64,000 bases of DNA. It comes from an uncultured Pelagibacteraceae bacterium. GTDB taxonomy: Bacteria > Pseudomonadota > Alphaproteobacteria > Pelagibacterales > Pelagibacteraceae. The first letter of the stretch is position 1; each line of letters begins with the position of its first letter. Shown in pieces: positions 17,663-26,848 of the stretch. The notes beneath the pieces were generated by a model. That model saw only the letters and a program-made list of their open reading frames with translations, was not told the origin of the DNA and did no database searches. The translations under genes were made by a program, and so were the position numbers. The stretch lies in contig CACHEU010000001.1 of NCBI GenBank assembly GCA_902578935.1, forward strand, positions 124,001 through 188,000, read 5' to 3'.

Positions 17663-20600
17663 ACTCTTTACTTAATTGAATATCGACTTCATCCATTCTT
17701 TTAGAGTTTTTACAAAGTAGTAAATAAAATACTGGGGTAGTAAATAAAGTTAGAAAAGTACTAATCAGCATTCCGCCAAAAATTGTACAGCCTACAGCCA
17801 GTCTTATTCCCTCCCCAGCGCCTGGACCAATGTTTCCAACTATTAGAGGAACCATTGCAATAAGCGTAGATAAACTTGTCATCATGATTGGTCTAAATCT
17901 TCTCATACAAGACTCGACTATAGCATTTTCAACACTTTTCCCTTTTACTCTAAGTTGGTTTGCCCAATCTACTATTAAGATACTGTTTTTCGTAGCGATA
18001 CCAATCAATACAACCAAAGCAATTTGAGAAAAAATATTTATCGTACTATTGAATAAAAGAATGAAAATTAATCCACCCAAAGCCGCTAAAGGTACTGTTA
18101 ACATTACCACAAAAGGTTGTCGCCAAGCGTTGAAAGTGCCGGCCATTACTAAATAAGCACTCACTAAAGCTAAAGCAAAAATTACCAATAATTCACTGGA
18201 AGCTTCTTTAAGATCTAAAGATTTTCCTTTATAAAAAATTCCAGCGGTTGGTGCCTTGTCATCAATAGTTTTTTCAATAAAATTTAATGCTTCATTTAGA
18301 GTATACCCGCCAACTAAACGAGCAGTAAGGGTTACAGATTTAGATCTTTGGTAACGGGTTAACAATTTAGGTGAACCTTTTTCCTCAAAACTTACTACAT
18401 TGGCTAAAGAAATTAACTTACCCGTAGTTTCTGAGCGTACGTATATCTTACTCAAACTTTCAGTTCTTCTTCTATCTTTAAGATCAGCTTGTAAAATTAT
18501 AGGGTATTCTTTTCCATCTTCATTAAGAGTCGTTACACTTTTTCCTGAGAATAGTGTTTCTATAGACTTACCAATTGCTTGAATAGATAGACCCAAGTCT
18601 TTTGCTTTATTTTCATCTATCACTAGCTGCACCTCAGGTTTATTTTTGGAGTAGTCAGAAGTAATATCAGCTAAACCTCTATTTTTTCTTAATTCTTTCA
18701 TTACCGAATTTTGCCATTTATATAAACTTTCATAAGAAGGTCCCGTCATAGTAACTACAACAGGTTTTTGATAATTACTAACCCGAACAGAATTTGGTGT
18801 TAACGGAAACGCCATTGTGCCTGGAACAGTTACAATTTTTCCAATAGCTTTTCTAACAATTATTTGAGCACTGTCTTTTCTATCTTTCCAGTTATCTAGC
18901 AAAGCTATTATTATAAAGCTGTTATATGATTGTGAGGATCTACCAAATCCGGGTACTCTCATAATTAATTTTTGATAGGGTTCATTTTCATCTTGTAAAA
19001 GCGGTAATAACCTTTTTTCAACTTTTTCAGCTTTATCAACCGTATATTCAAACGAAGAAGATTCATCAGTTTTTCCAAAAACTAAATAAACACCTCTATC
19101 AGGATCTTTTTCCAGCAAAGTTTTAGGGGTAAATTTGAAAAGAAGTCCAGCAAAAACAACAACAAAAACCATAAACCAGACAATAGTTTTGGGTCTTTTA
19201 ATCCAATAATTTAAAGTTTCGTAATAAAATTCTCCGAAAGAATCAAATAATCTCTCAAACTTTAAAACTATTTTTGACTTGGATTTTTTTTTATTAAGAA
19301 GTTTCGATCCTAACATTGGTGCTATTGAAAGTGCTGTAAAAGTGCTTATAACAATCGTGATCGAAAGAGTTATTGCCATTTCTCTAAACAAGGTTCCACT
19401 AATTCCACCAATAAACAATAAAGGTGCAAACGTTGCCAAAAGTATAATGCTAGTAGACAAAATAGCAAAAATAACATTTTTAGATCCTGTTGCTGCTGCC
19501 GAAAGAGAAGTATCGCCTTGTTCAACCCGATGGTAAATTGACTCTGTCATAACAACACTATCGTCAGTGACAATTGCCACACTTAAAATGATTGCTAGTA
19601 AAGTAAAAACGTTAATAGTAAGGCCAAAAATCCACAAACCAAGGCACGCGCCTATCAAGCTGACAGGAAGCGTTACAGCTGGAACGATGGTTGCTCTTAT
19701 GTTTCCTAAAAAAAGATAAATAATTCCAACAACCAAGGCTAAAGCCAAAATTATAGACTGATAACACATCTGAATTGCTTCTTTTATGTAAGTAGCCCTA
19801 TCAAAACTTACTGATAATTTAAGACCGTCTGGCAAAGTTTTATTTACTTCTTTGATTTTTTTACGAATATTTTTTGATAGCGTTACAGTACTTTCGTTCG
19901 TTCTTGCATAGATACCTATACCAACAGTATTTTCATTTAAAGCGTCAGGACCTTGAGCTTTAAATAAGGTTTTTTCAGAAACAGGGCCATATTTTATTTC
20001 TCCTAAATCACCCAAAGTTATAGTTTTACCTTTAATTTTTTTAATAGGTAACTTTTTTATAGAGTTAATATCTGTATATGTTTTTCCAAGATCAAGAGTA
20101 AGATCTACATTATTGGCCTCAATGGTTCCTGCAGGCACAGCAACATTATTTTTTCTTATTGAACTTTCAACTTCTCTTATATCTAAATCATTTGCGCTTA
20201 ATTTGACCGGATTGAGATAGGCTCTAACTGCCTTTTCATTAATTCCACCAACAATTACTCTTCCTGTTCCGGAAACGGAACTAAAAGCATCTACTAAGTT
20301 TCTTTTTACATAATCTCCAATATCTAAAGAGTTCCAAGAAGTGCTGCTTACGGAAAGCCACATGCTAGTCGAAAATCCTGCTGAAGCTTTTCGCACTTCT
20401 GGCGCTTTGCTGTCTTCGGGTAAATTATCAATAATTCTTGCGATTCTTTCACGAATATCATTTGCAGCATCATCAATATCTATACTAGTAAAGAATTCTA
20501 TTTTTATTGTGCTTCTACCAATTTCAGAAAGTGTATCAATTGATTTAATTCCTTCTGCTCCACCAATTGCTAATTCGATTGGCTCAGATATTTCAGATGC

Positions 20601-20783
20601 GATTATTGATGGGCTTGCACCGGTGTACTTAGTGGAAATAACAACTTCTGGCGGCTGAAGATTTTTTGGTAGTTCTCTAGTGCTAAGTTCAAAAAAAGTA
20701 TAGAGACCAAAGATCACAAGCAACAAAGAGAAAACAGAACTTAAAACTGGTCTTTTTATGTTAATCAAACAAAAATTATGCAT
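17652..20783 (-). CDS. RND family efflux transporter, inner membrane pump
   Basis: A 1043-residue AcrB/HAE-type pump with twelve membrane helices. The N-terminal FCLINIKRPVLSSVFSLLLVIFGLYTF and two large periplasmic loops are typical. The proton-relay Asp pair is in VTDDSVVMTE (about residue 408) and the relay Lys in GIATKNSILIVDW. It forms a complex with the membrane-fusion protein encoded 1 bp upstream; no TolC-like channel gene is present, so the outer channel must be shared. The substrate is unknown. It is the last gene of a four-gene run with msrA and a sulfurtransferase. Confidence 0.93.
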   Translation of the reverse strand: MHNFCLINIKRPVLSSVFSLLLVIFGLYTFFELSTRELPKNLQPPEVVISTKYTGASPSIIASEISEPIELAIGGAEGIKSIDTLSEIGRSTIKIEFFTSIDIDDAANDIRERIARIIDNLPEDSKAPEVRKASAGFSTSMWLSVSSTSWNSLDIGDYVKRNLVDAFSSVSGTGRVIVGGINEKAVRAYLNPVKLSANDLDIREVESSIRKNNVAVPAGTIEANNVDLTLDLGKTYTDINSIKKLPIKKIKGKTITLGDLGEIKYGPVSEKTLFKAQGPDALNENTVGIGIYARTNESTVTLSKNIRKKIKEVNKTLPDGLKLSVSFDRATYIKEAIQMCYQSIILALALVVGIIYLFLGNIRATIVPAVTLPVSLIGACLGLWIFGLTINVFTLLAIILSVAIVTDDSVVMTESIYHRVEQGDTSLSAAATGSKNVIFAILSTSIILLATFAPLLFIGGISGTLFREMAITLSITIVISTFTALSIAPMLGSKLLNKKKSKSKIVLKFERLFDSFGEFYYETLNYWIKRPKTIVWFMVFVVVFAGLLFKFTPKTLLEKDPDRGVYLVFGKTDESSSFEYTVDKAEKVEKRLLPLLQDENEPYQKLIMRVPGFGRSSQSYNSFIIIALLDNWKDRKDSAQIIVRKAIGKIVTVPGTMAFPLTPNSVRVSNYQKPVVVTMTGPSYESLYKWQNSVMKELRKNRGLADITSDYSKNKPEVQLVIDENKAKDLGLSIQAIGKSIETLFSGKSVTTLNEDGKEYPIILQADLKDRRRTESLSKIYVRSETTGKLISLANVVSFEEKGSPKLLTRYQRSKSVTLTARLVGGYTLNEALNFIEKTIDDKAPTAGIFYKGKSLDLKEASSELLVIFALALVSAYLVMAGTFNAWRQPFVVMLTVPLAALGGLIFILLFNSTINIFSQIALVVLIGIATKNSILIVDWANQLRVKGKSVENAIVESCMRRFRPIMMTSLSTLIAMVPLIVGNIGPGAGEGIRLAVGCTIFGGMLISTFLTLFTTPVFYLLLCKNSKRMDEVDIQLSKEFSK

Positions 20784-20784
20784 A

Positions 20785-21648
20785 TTATCTTACTATAGGC
20801 TTAACAAGCATTCCATCGGCCAGTCTGGACAAACCCTCTTTAACAACCTTGTCGTTTGTACTTAGACCCTCTAAAATTTCTAGATTGCCACCTTTTCTTA
20901 TTCCAGTTTTAACTTCCGTCTTTTCAATTTTGTTATTATCTAAAATTTTATAAACAAACTTTTTTTCATCTTCAAAAATGATACTTGTGTCTGCCACAGA
21001 AAGTGCTTCTTTTTCATCATAAAGAAGTTCAATGTCTAATAATGATCCAGGAAGAATCTCAAGATTTTTATTGTTTATCTGTGCCCTAGCCAAAATACTA
21101 CGAGTTTGAGCATCTACCCTTGAAGCATGAGAAATAATAACTCCTTCATATAATTTATCTTTATATGCTAAAAATTTTGCATTAACTCTTAAACCTTTTT
21201 TCAAAACAGCAGCAAAAACTTCAGGAATTTGTAAATCGCAAAGTATTTTTTTAGAGTCATCAAGGGTAACTATCATAGAGTCAGTACCTAATATTGAAGA
21301 ACTTATACCGCGTGTACCGACTGTTCCTGAAAAGGGTGCTGTAATAGTTTTATTTTGTAATTTAGCAATTATTCCTCCTTTTTTAATTGATTTAAATTTG
21401 ATTGGTTCCAGGAGTTCACTTTTTTTAATTTTAAAAGAAGTAGTTTTACTACTTAATGCTGTACAATAACTCTCGATAGTTTTGCTAAATTTTTTTTCAG
21501 AAACTATTTCAACTATGACTCCCGGCGGTGGTCGTTTACCAAATTTTTTTTTAAAATAAATGCCCATTGCTGTTCTGCCGCCAATTACAGTAGCAACGAT
21601 GACAAAAAATATTATAATTCCTATAGTTACTTTTTTAGATCTTTTCAT
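20785..21648 (-). CDS. RND pump periplasmic adaptor (membrane fusion protein)
   Basis: A 287-residue HlyD/AcrA-family adaptor. One N-terminal membrane anchor (VTIGIIIFFVIVATVIGG), then a lipoyl-like half with GIIAKLQNKTITAPFSGTVGTRGISSS, a beta-barrel (VTLDDSKKILCDLQIPEVFAAVLKKGLRV) and a C-terminal domain (GLSTNDKVVKEGLSRLADGM). It is shorter than AcrA and the coiled-coil hairpin is minimal, as in the compact adaptors of marine alphaproteobacteria. It bridges the RND pump and an outer channel. The start overlaps the sulfurtransferase stop by 4 bp, and the stop is 1 bp from the pump start. Confidence 0.9.
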   Translation of the reverse strand: MKRSKKVTIGIIIFFVIVATVIGGRTAMGIYFKKKFGKRPPPGVIVEIVSEKKFSKTIESYCTALSSKTTSFKIKKSELLEPIKFKSIKKGGIIAKLQNKTITAPFSGTVGTRGISSSILGTDSMIVTLDDSKKILCDLQIPEVFAAVLKKGLRVNAKFLAYKDKLYEGVIISHASRVDAQTRSILARAQINNKNLEILPGSLLDIELLYDEKEALSVADTSIIFEDEKKFVYKILDNNKIEKTEVKTGIRKGGNLEILEGLSTNDKVVKEGLSRLADGMLVKPIVR

Positions 21649-22454
21649 TTCTCTCCATATTCAGACCAAGAACCATCATAAATCACAGCATTTTTATCAC
21701 TTATCAAAGAATATGCCATACCTAAAACGCAAGCTGTTATTCCAGAACCGCAAGTAAAAACAATGGGCTTAGATGGATCTACATTATTTTGATTAAAAAT
21801 CTTAATTAATTCAGATTTTTTCTTAAAAGTGTTTGATTCAGAATCTATACAATTTTTAAAAGGAATGTTTCTCGAGCCTGTGATGCAGCCCCTTTTTAAT
21901 CCAGGACGAGGCTCATCTACTTTTCCTTCAAAACGTTCACGACTTCTGGCATCAACTGTCTGAAAAGATAAATTTTTAATATTTTCATCAATTTGTTTTT
22001 TATTTTTAATACACTTAGTATTTTCATTTATTTTGTAGTTATTTGATTTTTGAATTTTTTCTAATTTATTTGTAGTTTCTTTATTTTCCTTGAGCCATTT
22101 TTTTAATCCACCATCCAAAACAGAAACTTGTTTATGACCAAAATATTTTAGAGCAAACCACAATCTACAAGAGCTATATAGATCACTAAAATCATACACT
22201 ACAATATGATCTTCATTTTCAATTCCGTAAGATATTAGCATTTTGATCCAATAATCTGCATTTGACATCATGTGTGGATAAGGCGAGTTTTGATCGCTAT
22301 GTTCGTTAACATCCCAGAACATTGCTCCTCTAATATGTTTTTCATCATACTCTTTTTTAGCGTTACGCTTTGTGGAAGGCATATGCCAACTAGCATCAAA
22401 TATTTTTACTTTATCTAAATTAGATTCTAACCAATCGGTTGTAATTAAGTTCAC
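21645..22454 (-). CDS. sseA: 3-mercaptopyruvate sulfurtransferase (two-domain rhodanese)
   Basis: A 269-residue tandem rhodanese. The first domain has FDASWHMPSTKRNAKKEYDEKHIRGAMFWDVNEHSD and VVYDFSD...SSCRLWFALKYFGHKQVSVLDGGLKKW. The second has DARSRERFEGKVDEPRPGLKRGCITGSRNIPF and the active-site loop FTCGSGITACVLG, the CGSGxTA motif that marks mercaptopyruvate rather than thiosulfate as donor. It transfers sulfur from 3-mercaptopyruvate to thiols or cyanide. Its start overlaps the msrA stop by 4 bp, and its stop overlaps the adaptor start, giving a likely single transcript. Confidence 0.9.
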   Translation of the reverse strand: MNLITTDWLESNLDKVKIFDASWHMPSTKRNAKKEYDEKHIRGAMFWDVNEHSDQNSPYPHMMSNADYWIKMLISYGIENEDHIVVYDFSDLYSSCRLWFALKYFGHKQVSVLDGGLKKWLKENKETTNKLEKIQKSNNYKINENTKCIKNKKQIDENIKNLSFQTVDARSRERFEGKVDEPRPGLKRGCITGSRNIPFKNCIDSESNTFKKKSELIKIFNQNNVDPSKPIVFTCGSGITACVLGMAYSLISDKNAVIYDGSWSEYGEK

Positions 22455-22903
22455 AACATTCCTTTCTTTCTAAGATATTTTTGATGATAATCTTCAGCCC
22501 TACAATAATTAGACTCCTTTGAAATTTTTGTTACAACTTTTCCCCTAAACCTTTCATTTGCTTCTTCTACAACTTTTTCAGCAATTTTTTTTTGTTCTTC
22601 TTTGGTATAAAAAATTTCACTTCTATATTGAGTACCTACGTCTGGTCCCTGCCTATTAAGAGTTGTTGGGTCATGAATTTTTAAAAAAAAGTTTAATAAT
22701 TCTTTATAGGAAATAATATTTTCGTCATAATAAACCTTAACTACTTCTGCATGATTAGTTGTGCCTGTGCAGACATTTTCATAAGTTGTATTTGGGTTAT
22801 TGCCCCCACAGTAACCAACTTCAGTTTTTTCAACACCCTTGAGTTTTTCAAACTCTAAATCAGGTTTCCAAAAACAACCAGCTGCAAATATTCCAGTTTC
22901 CAT
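22451..22903 (-). CDS. msrA: Peptide methionine sulfoxide reductase MsrA
   Basis: A 150-residue enzyme reducing methionine-S-sulfoxide in proteins. The catalytic Cys is in GIFAAGCFWKPDLEF at the N terminus; EVGYCGGNNPNTTYENVCTGTTNHAEVVKVYYD and FFLKIHDPTTLNRQGPDVGTQYRSEIFY are diagnostic, and the family tail AEDYHQKYLRKK is present. First gene of a reverse-strand run msrA-sseA-adaptor-RND. Divergent from the EamA transporter with 48 bp between the starts. The run joins sulfur/oxidant repair to an efflux pump. Confidence 0.95.
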   Translation of the reverse strand: METGIFAAGCFWKPDLEFEKLKGVEKTEVGYCGGNNPNTTYENVCTGTTNHAEVVKVYYDENIISYKELLNFFLKIHDPTTLNRQGPDVGTQYRSEIFYTKEEQKKIAEKVVEEANERFRGKVVTKISKESNYCRAEDYHQKYLRKKGML

Positions 22904-22951
22904 TTTATTTAAATTCTAATATGTTAATCAAATTAATTAAAGGCGGTAAAT

Positions 22952-23830
22952 TTGCTTACAAAATCTCAAAAAGCTGTTTTATATATGATTGGATCTGTTG
23001 TTTGTTTCAGCACAATGGATTTAATAGTTAAATATTTAGACGATGTTCCATTTGGACAAGTTTTATTTATGCGATTTTTTTTTGGAATGATACCAATCTT
23101 TTTTTTAATACCTAGAGATAAAATTTTTACTTTTTACAAAACCAAAAGACCATTACTTCATGCCTTCAGAGCGATTAGTGGTACAATTGCCATTATCGCT
23201 TTATTTTTGGGCTTGAGAAATTTACCTTTGGCTGATGTTATTAGTTTAACTTTTACTGGACCTTTATTTGTAACAATAATGTCCGTGATTTTCCTTTCAG
23301 AAAAAGTTGGTATAAAAAGATGGTCTGCCGTTGCAATTGGTTTTATAGGAATGTTGTTTATAGTTCGACCCGCTTTTGAAGAAATGAACTTTTATTATGT
23401 CTTTCCAGTTATATTTTCACTAGGTTTTGCAAATGTTGCAATAAGTATAAGGAGCTTGTCAAAAACCGAACCAAATTATTTGATAGCATTCTATTTCTCC
23501 ATCCTATCTCTTTTGGTTGGTCTCAGTACAATTGTAAATGGGTGGATTTGGCCAACGCCCTACGAAGCATTTTTATTTGCACTTCTTGGTTTAGCAGGAG
23601 GTGTTGCAAATTTATTGCTTACACAGGGTTACAGATTGGCGGACGCAAGTCTTGTTACTCCTATTAAATACTTGTCTTTAGTATTTGCAATTGTAGCGGG
23701 TTATTTTATTTTTAGCGAAGTTCCAAAAGTTATGACCTTGTTTGGTGCCGGTCTGATCGTTGTGAGTTCGTTTATAATCTTTAGAAGAGAAGAAACATTG
23801 AAAAAGCAAGTTGTGGCGCCAAGAGTATGA
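22952..23830 (+). CDS. EamA/DMT-family transporter
   Basis: A 292-residue drug/metabolite transporter with ten predicted helices in two EamA repeats. The first ends with LADVISLTFTGPLFVTIMSVIFLSEKVGIKRWSAV and GFIGMLFIVRP, the second with LADASLVTPIKYLSLVFAIVAGYFIFSEVP and the FRREE tail. The closest style is the S-adenosylmethionine/RhaT-like DMT exporter group, but substrate cannot be read. It starts with TTG at 22952; a good ribosome site, AGGCGG, is nine bases upstream and supports this start. The stop overlaps the glycosylase start by 4 bp. Confidence 0.85.
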   Translation: MLTKSQKAVLYMIGSVVCFSTMDLIVKYLDDVPFGQVLFMRFFFGMIPIFFLIPRDKIFTFYKTKRPLLHAFRAISGTIAIIALFLGLRNLPLADVISLTFTGPLFVTIMSVIFLSEKVGIKRWSAVAIGFIGMLFIVRPAFEEMNFYYVFPVIFSLGFANVAISIRSLSKTEPNYLIAFYFSILSLLVGLSTIVNGWIWPTPYEAFLFALLGLAGGVANLLLTQGYRLADASLVTPIKYLSLVFAIVAGYFIFSEVPKVMTLFGAGLIVVSSFIIFRREETLKKQVVAPRV

Positions 23831-24444
23831 AGCCTAAGTGGTGGGAAAAATCAAAGAAATATCTTTCAAAAAAAGATAAGGTTATGGGAAGCCTAATCAG
23901 TTCATACAAAGGCCACTTGACTACTCGCAATAATTTTTTTTATTCCCTATCAAGATCAATAATTGGTCAACAAATTTCAACCGCAGCTGCTGACTCAGTA
24001 TTTTCTAAATTTTCAAAAAAATGCAAGGGAAAAATCAACCCAAAGACTGTTTCTAAAATTTCTTTAGGATCTCTGAGGAAATGTGGTTTAAGTCGACAAA
24101 AGGCACTAGGAATAAAAAGTTTAGCAAGAAAAATTTTGGATAAATCATTTGACCCCAGATTGATAAAAAAAATGAACGACGAAGAAGCAATTGTCTATCT
24201 TTCTAGCCTAAGACAAATCGGTAGATGGTCTAGTGAAATGGCGCTTCTTTTCTTTTTTAATCGACCAAATATTTGGCCGATTCAAGACATAGGATTGCTT
24301 AAGGCTATTTCTGTTAATTATAAAAAAAAGTATTTACCTCCTAAGAGCTTTGTAAAAAAACTTCAAAAAAGATTTTCACCCTACTGCTCTGTAGCAACTT
24401 GGTATTTTTGGCGATCAATAGATAACGAACCTATTCAGTACTAA
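23827..24444 (+). CDS. DNA-3-methyladenine glycosylase II-like (AlkA family, HhH-GPD)
   Basis: A 205-residue base-excision repair glycosylase. The N-terminal SRSIIGQQISTAAADSVFSKF, the HhH segment LSSLRQIGRWSSEMALLFFFNRPNIWPIQDIGL with the catalytic Asp, and the C-terminal YCSVATWYFWRSID are typical of the single-domain AlkA-like proteins of alphaproteobacteria. It removes alkylated purines such as 3-methyladenine. No iron-sulfur cluster cysteines of the EndoIII type are present. It is coupled to the EamA gene by a 4-bp overlap and overlaps the convergent DUF1330 gene by 14 bp. Confidence 0.87.
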   Translation: MKPKWWEKSKKYLSKKDKVMGSLISSYKGHLTTRNNFFYSLSRSIIGQQISTAAADSVFSKFSKKCKGKINPKTVSKISLGSLRKCGLSRQKALGIKSLARKILDKSFDPRLIKKMNDEEAIVYLSSLRQIGRWSSEMALLFFFNRPNIWPIQDIGLLKAISVNYKKKYLPPKSFVKKLQKRFSPYCSVATWYFWRSIDNEPIQY

Positions 24445-24730
24445 ACCCTTCAACTATTTGCATATGTCTTACACTGGTTTCTTTCGTTAGATCCCAACCG
24501 GCTTGATACTCCTTGGAGCTATGACATTCGATCGCTTTATCGTAGCTGGGAAATTCCCAAATTACTGTTCGTGGAAAATTTTCTCCAGAATAAACTTTGC
24601 TTTTTCCACCTCTTACAAGTGGAACCCCACCATAACTCTTGATAATAGGAGTAACAGTTTTAGCATATTTTTTTTGATTTTCTTGATTTTTAATCTTTGT
24701 ATACAAGCTTATCCAATACGCTTTTACCAT
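24431..24730 (-). CDS. DUF1330 family protein
   Basis: A 99-residue small protein of the dimeric alpha-beta-barrel type DUF1330 family. The family outline is visible: AYWISLYTKIKNQENQKKYAKTVTPIIKSYGGVPLVRGGKSKVYSGENFPRTVIWEFPSYDKAIECHSSKEYQ. No catalytic role is established for the family. The track starts at a TTG at 24733, and the following ATG at 24730 is more likely. Possible ribosome site AAGGAGAAAA lies just upstream. The 3' end overlaps the glycosylase gene by 14 bp. Confidence 0.85.
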   Translation of the reverse strand: MVKAYWISLYTKIKNQENQKKYAKTVTPIIKSYGGVPLVRGGKSKVYSGENFPRTVIWEFPSYDKAIECHSSKEYQAGWDLTKETSVRHMQIVEGFSTE

Positions 24731-24782
24731 CAATTTTCTCCTTTTTAATTAAGTTTTTTTTAACTATGATAGCAGAATTAAT

Positions 24783-25313
24783 ATGTCAGAAAAATTAATT
24801 ATTTCTTGGGATGAATATAACAAGACTGTAGAAAAATTAGCCCTTATGGTTCATGACAGCGGTTACAAACCAACTTTACTTGTTGGTATAATGCGTGGTG
24901 CTGCTCCTATGATAGATGTTTTAAGCAGAGTTTTTAAATTAAAGTGTGCCTACCTTGCCGTTGAATCTTATAGTGGGAAAGGAGTTGAGGACGAACAAGG
25001 AGATATAGTATTTTCTAGAGAGATGAGTTCTATTGCAAAAAATATGGGCGGAAAAATATTGTTATGTGATGATTTGTCAGACACAGGAATTACCTTAAAC
25101 AAAAGTGTAGATTGGTTAAAAAAATATGAACCAATAAAGGATAAAATTGAAGATATAAAAACAGCAACCCTGTGGAAGAAAAAAAAATCAACATTTGAAC
25201 CAGATTACTGTGCTGTAAAATTAAAGAATAATCCTTGGATTGTACAACCTTTCGAACATTACGAAGAAATTAGAATTGAAGAGTTGGAGAAAAAGCATAA
25301 AAAAAAGGGTTAA
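24783..25313 (+). CDS. Purine phosphoribosyltransferase (xanthine/hypoxanthine-guanine type)
   Basis: A 176-residue type I phosphoribosyltransferase. The PRPP-binding signature KILLCDDLSDTGITL (about residues 90-105) and the early LLVGIMRGAAPMIDVLS loop fix the family; the C-terminal DYCAVKLKNNPWIVQPFEHYEEIR resembles xanthine-guanine enzymes. It would convert a salvaged purine base to its nucleotide. The convergent neighbour is a purine-type NCS2 permease, consistent with uptake followed by salvage. The stop codon is inside the bidirectional terminator hairpin. Confidence 0.82.
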   Translation: MSEKLIISWDEYNKTVEKLALMVHDSGYKPTLLVGIMRGAAPMIDVLSRVFKLKCAYLAVESYSGKGVEDEQGDIVFSREMSSIAKNMGGKILLCDDLSDTGITLNKSVDWLKKYEPIKDKIEDIKTATLWKKKKSTFEPDYCAVKLKNNPWIVQPFEHYEEIRIEELEKKHKKKG

Positions 25314-25336
25314 ACTTTCGTTCAACCCTTTTTTTT
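25299..25336. terminator. Bidirectional terminator between the PRTase and permease genes
   Basis: An A run, then GGGTT-A-AAC, loop TTTC, GTT-C-AACCC and T8. The stem has one A/C mismatch. A and T runs flank both sides, so it can act for both convergent genes. The forward stop codon TAA lies within the left arm. It is one of only two convincing intrinsic terminators seen in the window. Confidence 0.8.
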
Positions 25337-25353
25337 ACAGAATATTAAATATT

Positions 25354-26712
25354 CTAAGCTATTGCGAAGCTCATTACACTTAGCACTGCAACCACCCATA
25401 TTGCTGGTGATGTTTTCGGAGCATCTCCACTTAGTATTTTAATTAGTGCATAAGCTATAAAAGCTAAAGCGATACCATTACTGATACTATAAGTTAAAGG
25501 CATAGTAATCATAGCAATCACTGCAGGAGCAGCCTCTGCTATATCATCCCACTCTATATCTGTAATATTTCTTACAAACAGAACGGCAACATATACAAGT
25601 GCAGCACCATCTATTTCTTTAGGTAGGCTTGTTGCCAAAGGCGCAAAACCTAAACACAGAAGAAACATAACTCCAATGACTAAAGACGTCATTCCAGTTC
25701 GTCCACCTGCTTTAACTCCGGCACCAGATTCTACATAACTGGTAACCGTAGTCGTTCCCAGGAATGCACCAGCTACTGTTCCAGCACTATCCGCAAGCAT
25801 TGCTTTATCAATGTCTTCGACTTTATTTCCTCTTACTTTACCAGAAACGTTTGCAACTGAAGTTAAAGTTCCAGCCGTATCAAAAAAGTCTATAAAGAAA
25901 AGTGTGAATATAACTGTTAAACCACTTCCTGTTAGGACTTTTCCTGTACTAAAACCATCAACAGCATCAAAAAGATAACTCATTGACGGAGGAGCAGAGA
26001 AAATTCCATTAAATTTTGCTAATGAACTTCCGCCCTCAATTGTAGCTCCAGTCCAGTCCCACATCGGCAACCAAGCGAGGATACTAAATGCTAATATCCC
26101 GATGATAATGTTACCTTTTACTTTCATTTTTTCTAAGACAATCATAACCACTAGCGCAAGACATCCCAATAAAACCAATGGGTTTTTAATGTCTCCTAGA
26201 GTTACTAAAGTTACAGGATGATCTCCAACTACCCCCATTATCTCCAAACCAATAATAGATAAGAAAAGACCGATTCCAGCTCCAATTCCAAGTTTTAAAC
26301 TTCTTGGAATAGAATTAATAATCCAAGCTCTGATGGGAGTAAGTGATACTAGCAAGAACAATACACCAGCAAGTAATACCGCTGATAAAGCTTCAGCAGG
26401 TGTATACTTCATTCCACCAACTACACCAAACGCCACGAAAGCGTTTATGCCCATTCCAGGCGCAAGACCGATTGGCCAAGTTTTTCCGTAAAACGCCATA
26501 ATGAAGCAAGCTATGGCCGTTGCAACTATCGTAGCAGTAAACACACCTCCAAAATCAAAAAAACCTTTTTCTGTTCCAGCAAACTCACCGGAAAGAATAA
26601 AAGGGTTTAAGAACATTATGTAAGCCATAGTCAGGAATGTCGTAACTCCAGCTACAACTTCTGTATTGAAAGTAGTTTTATGCTTTCTGTACTCAAAGTA
26701 CTTATTCATCAT
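25354..26712 (-). CDS. NCS2 purine permease, AzgA/PbuG type (guanine/hypoxanthine)
   Basis: A 452-residue membrane permease with about 13 helices. It starts MMNKYFEYRKHKTTFNTEVVAGVTTFLTMAYIMFLNPFIL, the AzgA-like signature, and has GLAPGMGINAFVAFGVVGGM, GIGLFLSIIGL, FIDFFDTAGTLTSVANVSG and GTTTVTSYVESGAGVKAGGRTGMTSLVIG. These mark the AzgA/PbuG branch, which moves guanine, hypoxanthine or adenine with protons, rather than uracil permeases. A strong ribosome site (GGAGG) lies about ten bases before the first of two tandem ATGs. The 136-bp divergent gap upstream holds promoters; I could not recognise a purine riboswitch in it. Confidence 0.9.
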   Translation of the reverse strand: MMNKYFEYRKHKTTFNTEVVAGVTTFLTMAYIMFLNPFILSGEFAGTEKGFFDFGGVFTATIVATAIACFIMAFYGKTWPIGLAPGMGINAFVAFGVVGGMKYTPAEALSAVLLAGVLFLLVSLTPIRAWIINSIPRSLKLGIGAGIGLFLSIIGLEIMGVVGDHPVTLVTLGDIKNPLVLLGCLALVVMIVLEKMKVKGNIIIGILAFSILAWLPMWDWTGATIEGGSSLAKFNGIFSAPPSMSYLFDAVDGFSTGKVLTGSGLTVIFTLFFIDFFDTAGTLTSVANVSGKVRGNKVEDIDKAMLADSAGTVAGAFLGTTTVTSYVESGAGVKAGGRTGMTSLVIGVMFLLCLGFAPLATSLPKEIDGAALVYVAVLFVRNITDIEWDDIAEAAPAVIAMITMPLTYSISNGIALAFIAYALIKILSGDAPKTSPAIWVVAVLSVMSFAIA

Positions 26713-26848
26713 AATAATTTTTCCTCCAAGCGGCGACTCTAGTGTTTATTTATGAATATAAAAGTTCAAAATGGGTTTAGTTTAAATTCAAAGTTGTATA
26801 TTGTTTATAACTTTATTTGTTATAGTTTAAGATCAAAGGAAATTTTTA

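Noticed and set aside
20341-20658. Plus-strand 105-aa ORF inside the RND pump gene
   Set aside because: Antisense shadow of a gene with intact family motifs; no ribosome site or recognisable domain.
26713-26848. Possible purine or xanthine riboswitch before the NCS2 permease
   Set aside because: I looked for conserved purine-aptamer loops in the 136-bp leader and saw none; only a strong ribosome site is clear. A covariance-model search would be needed.
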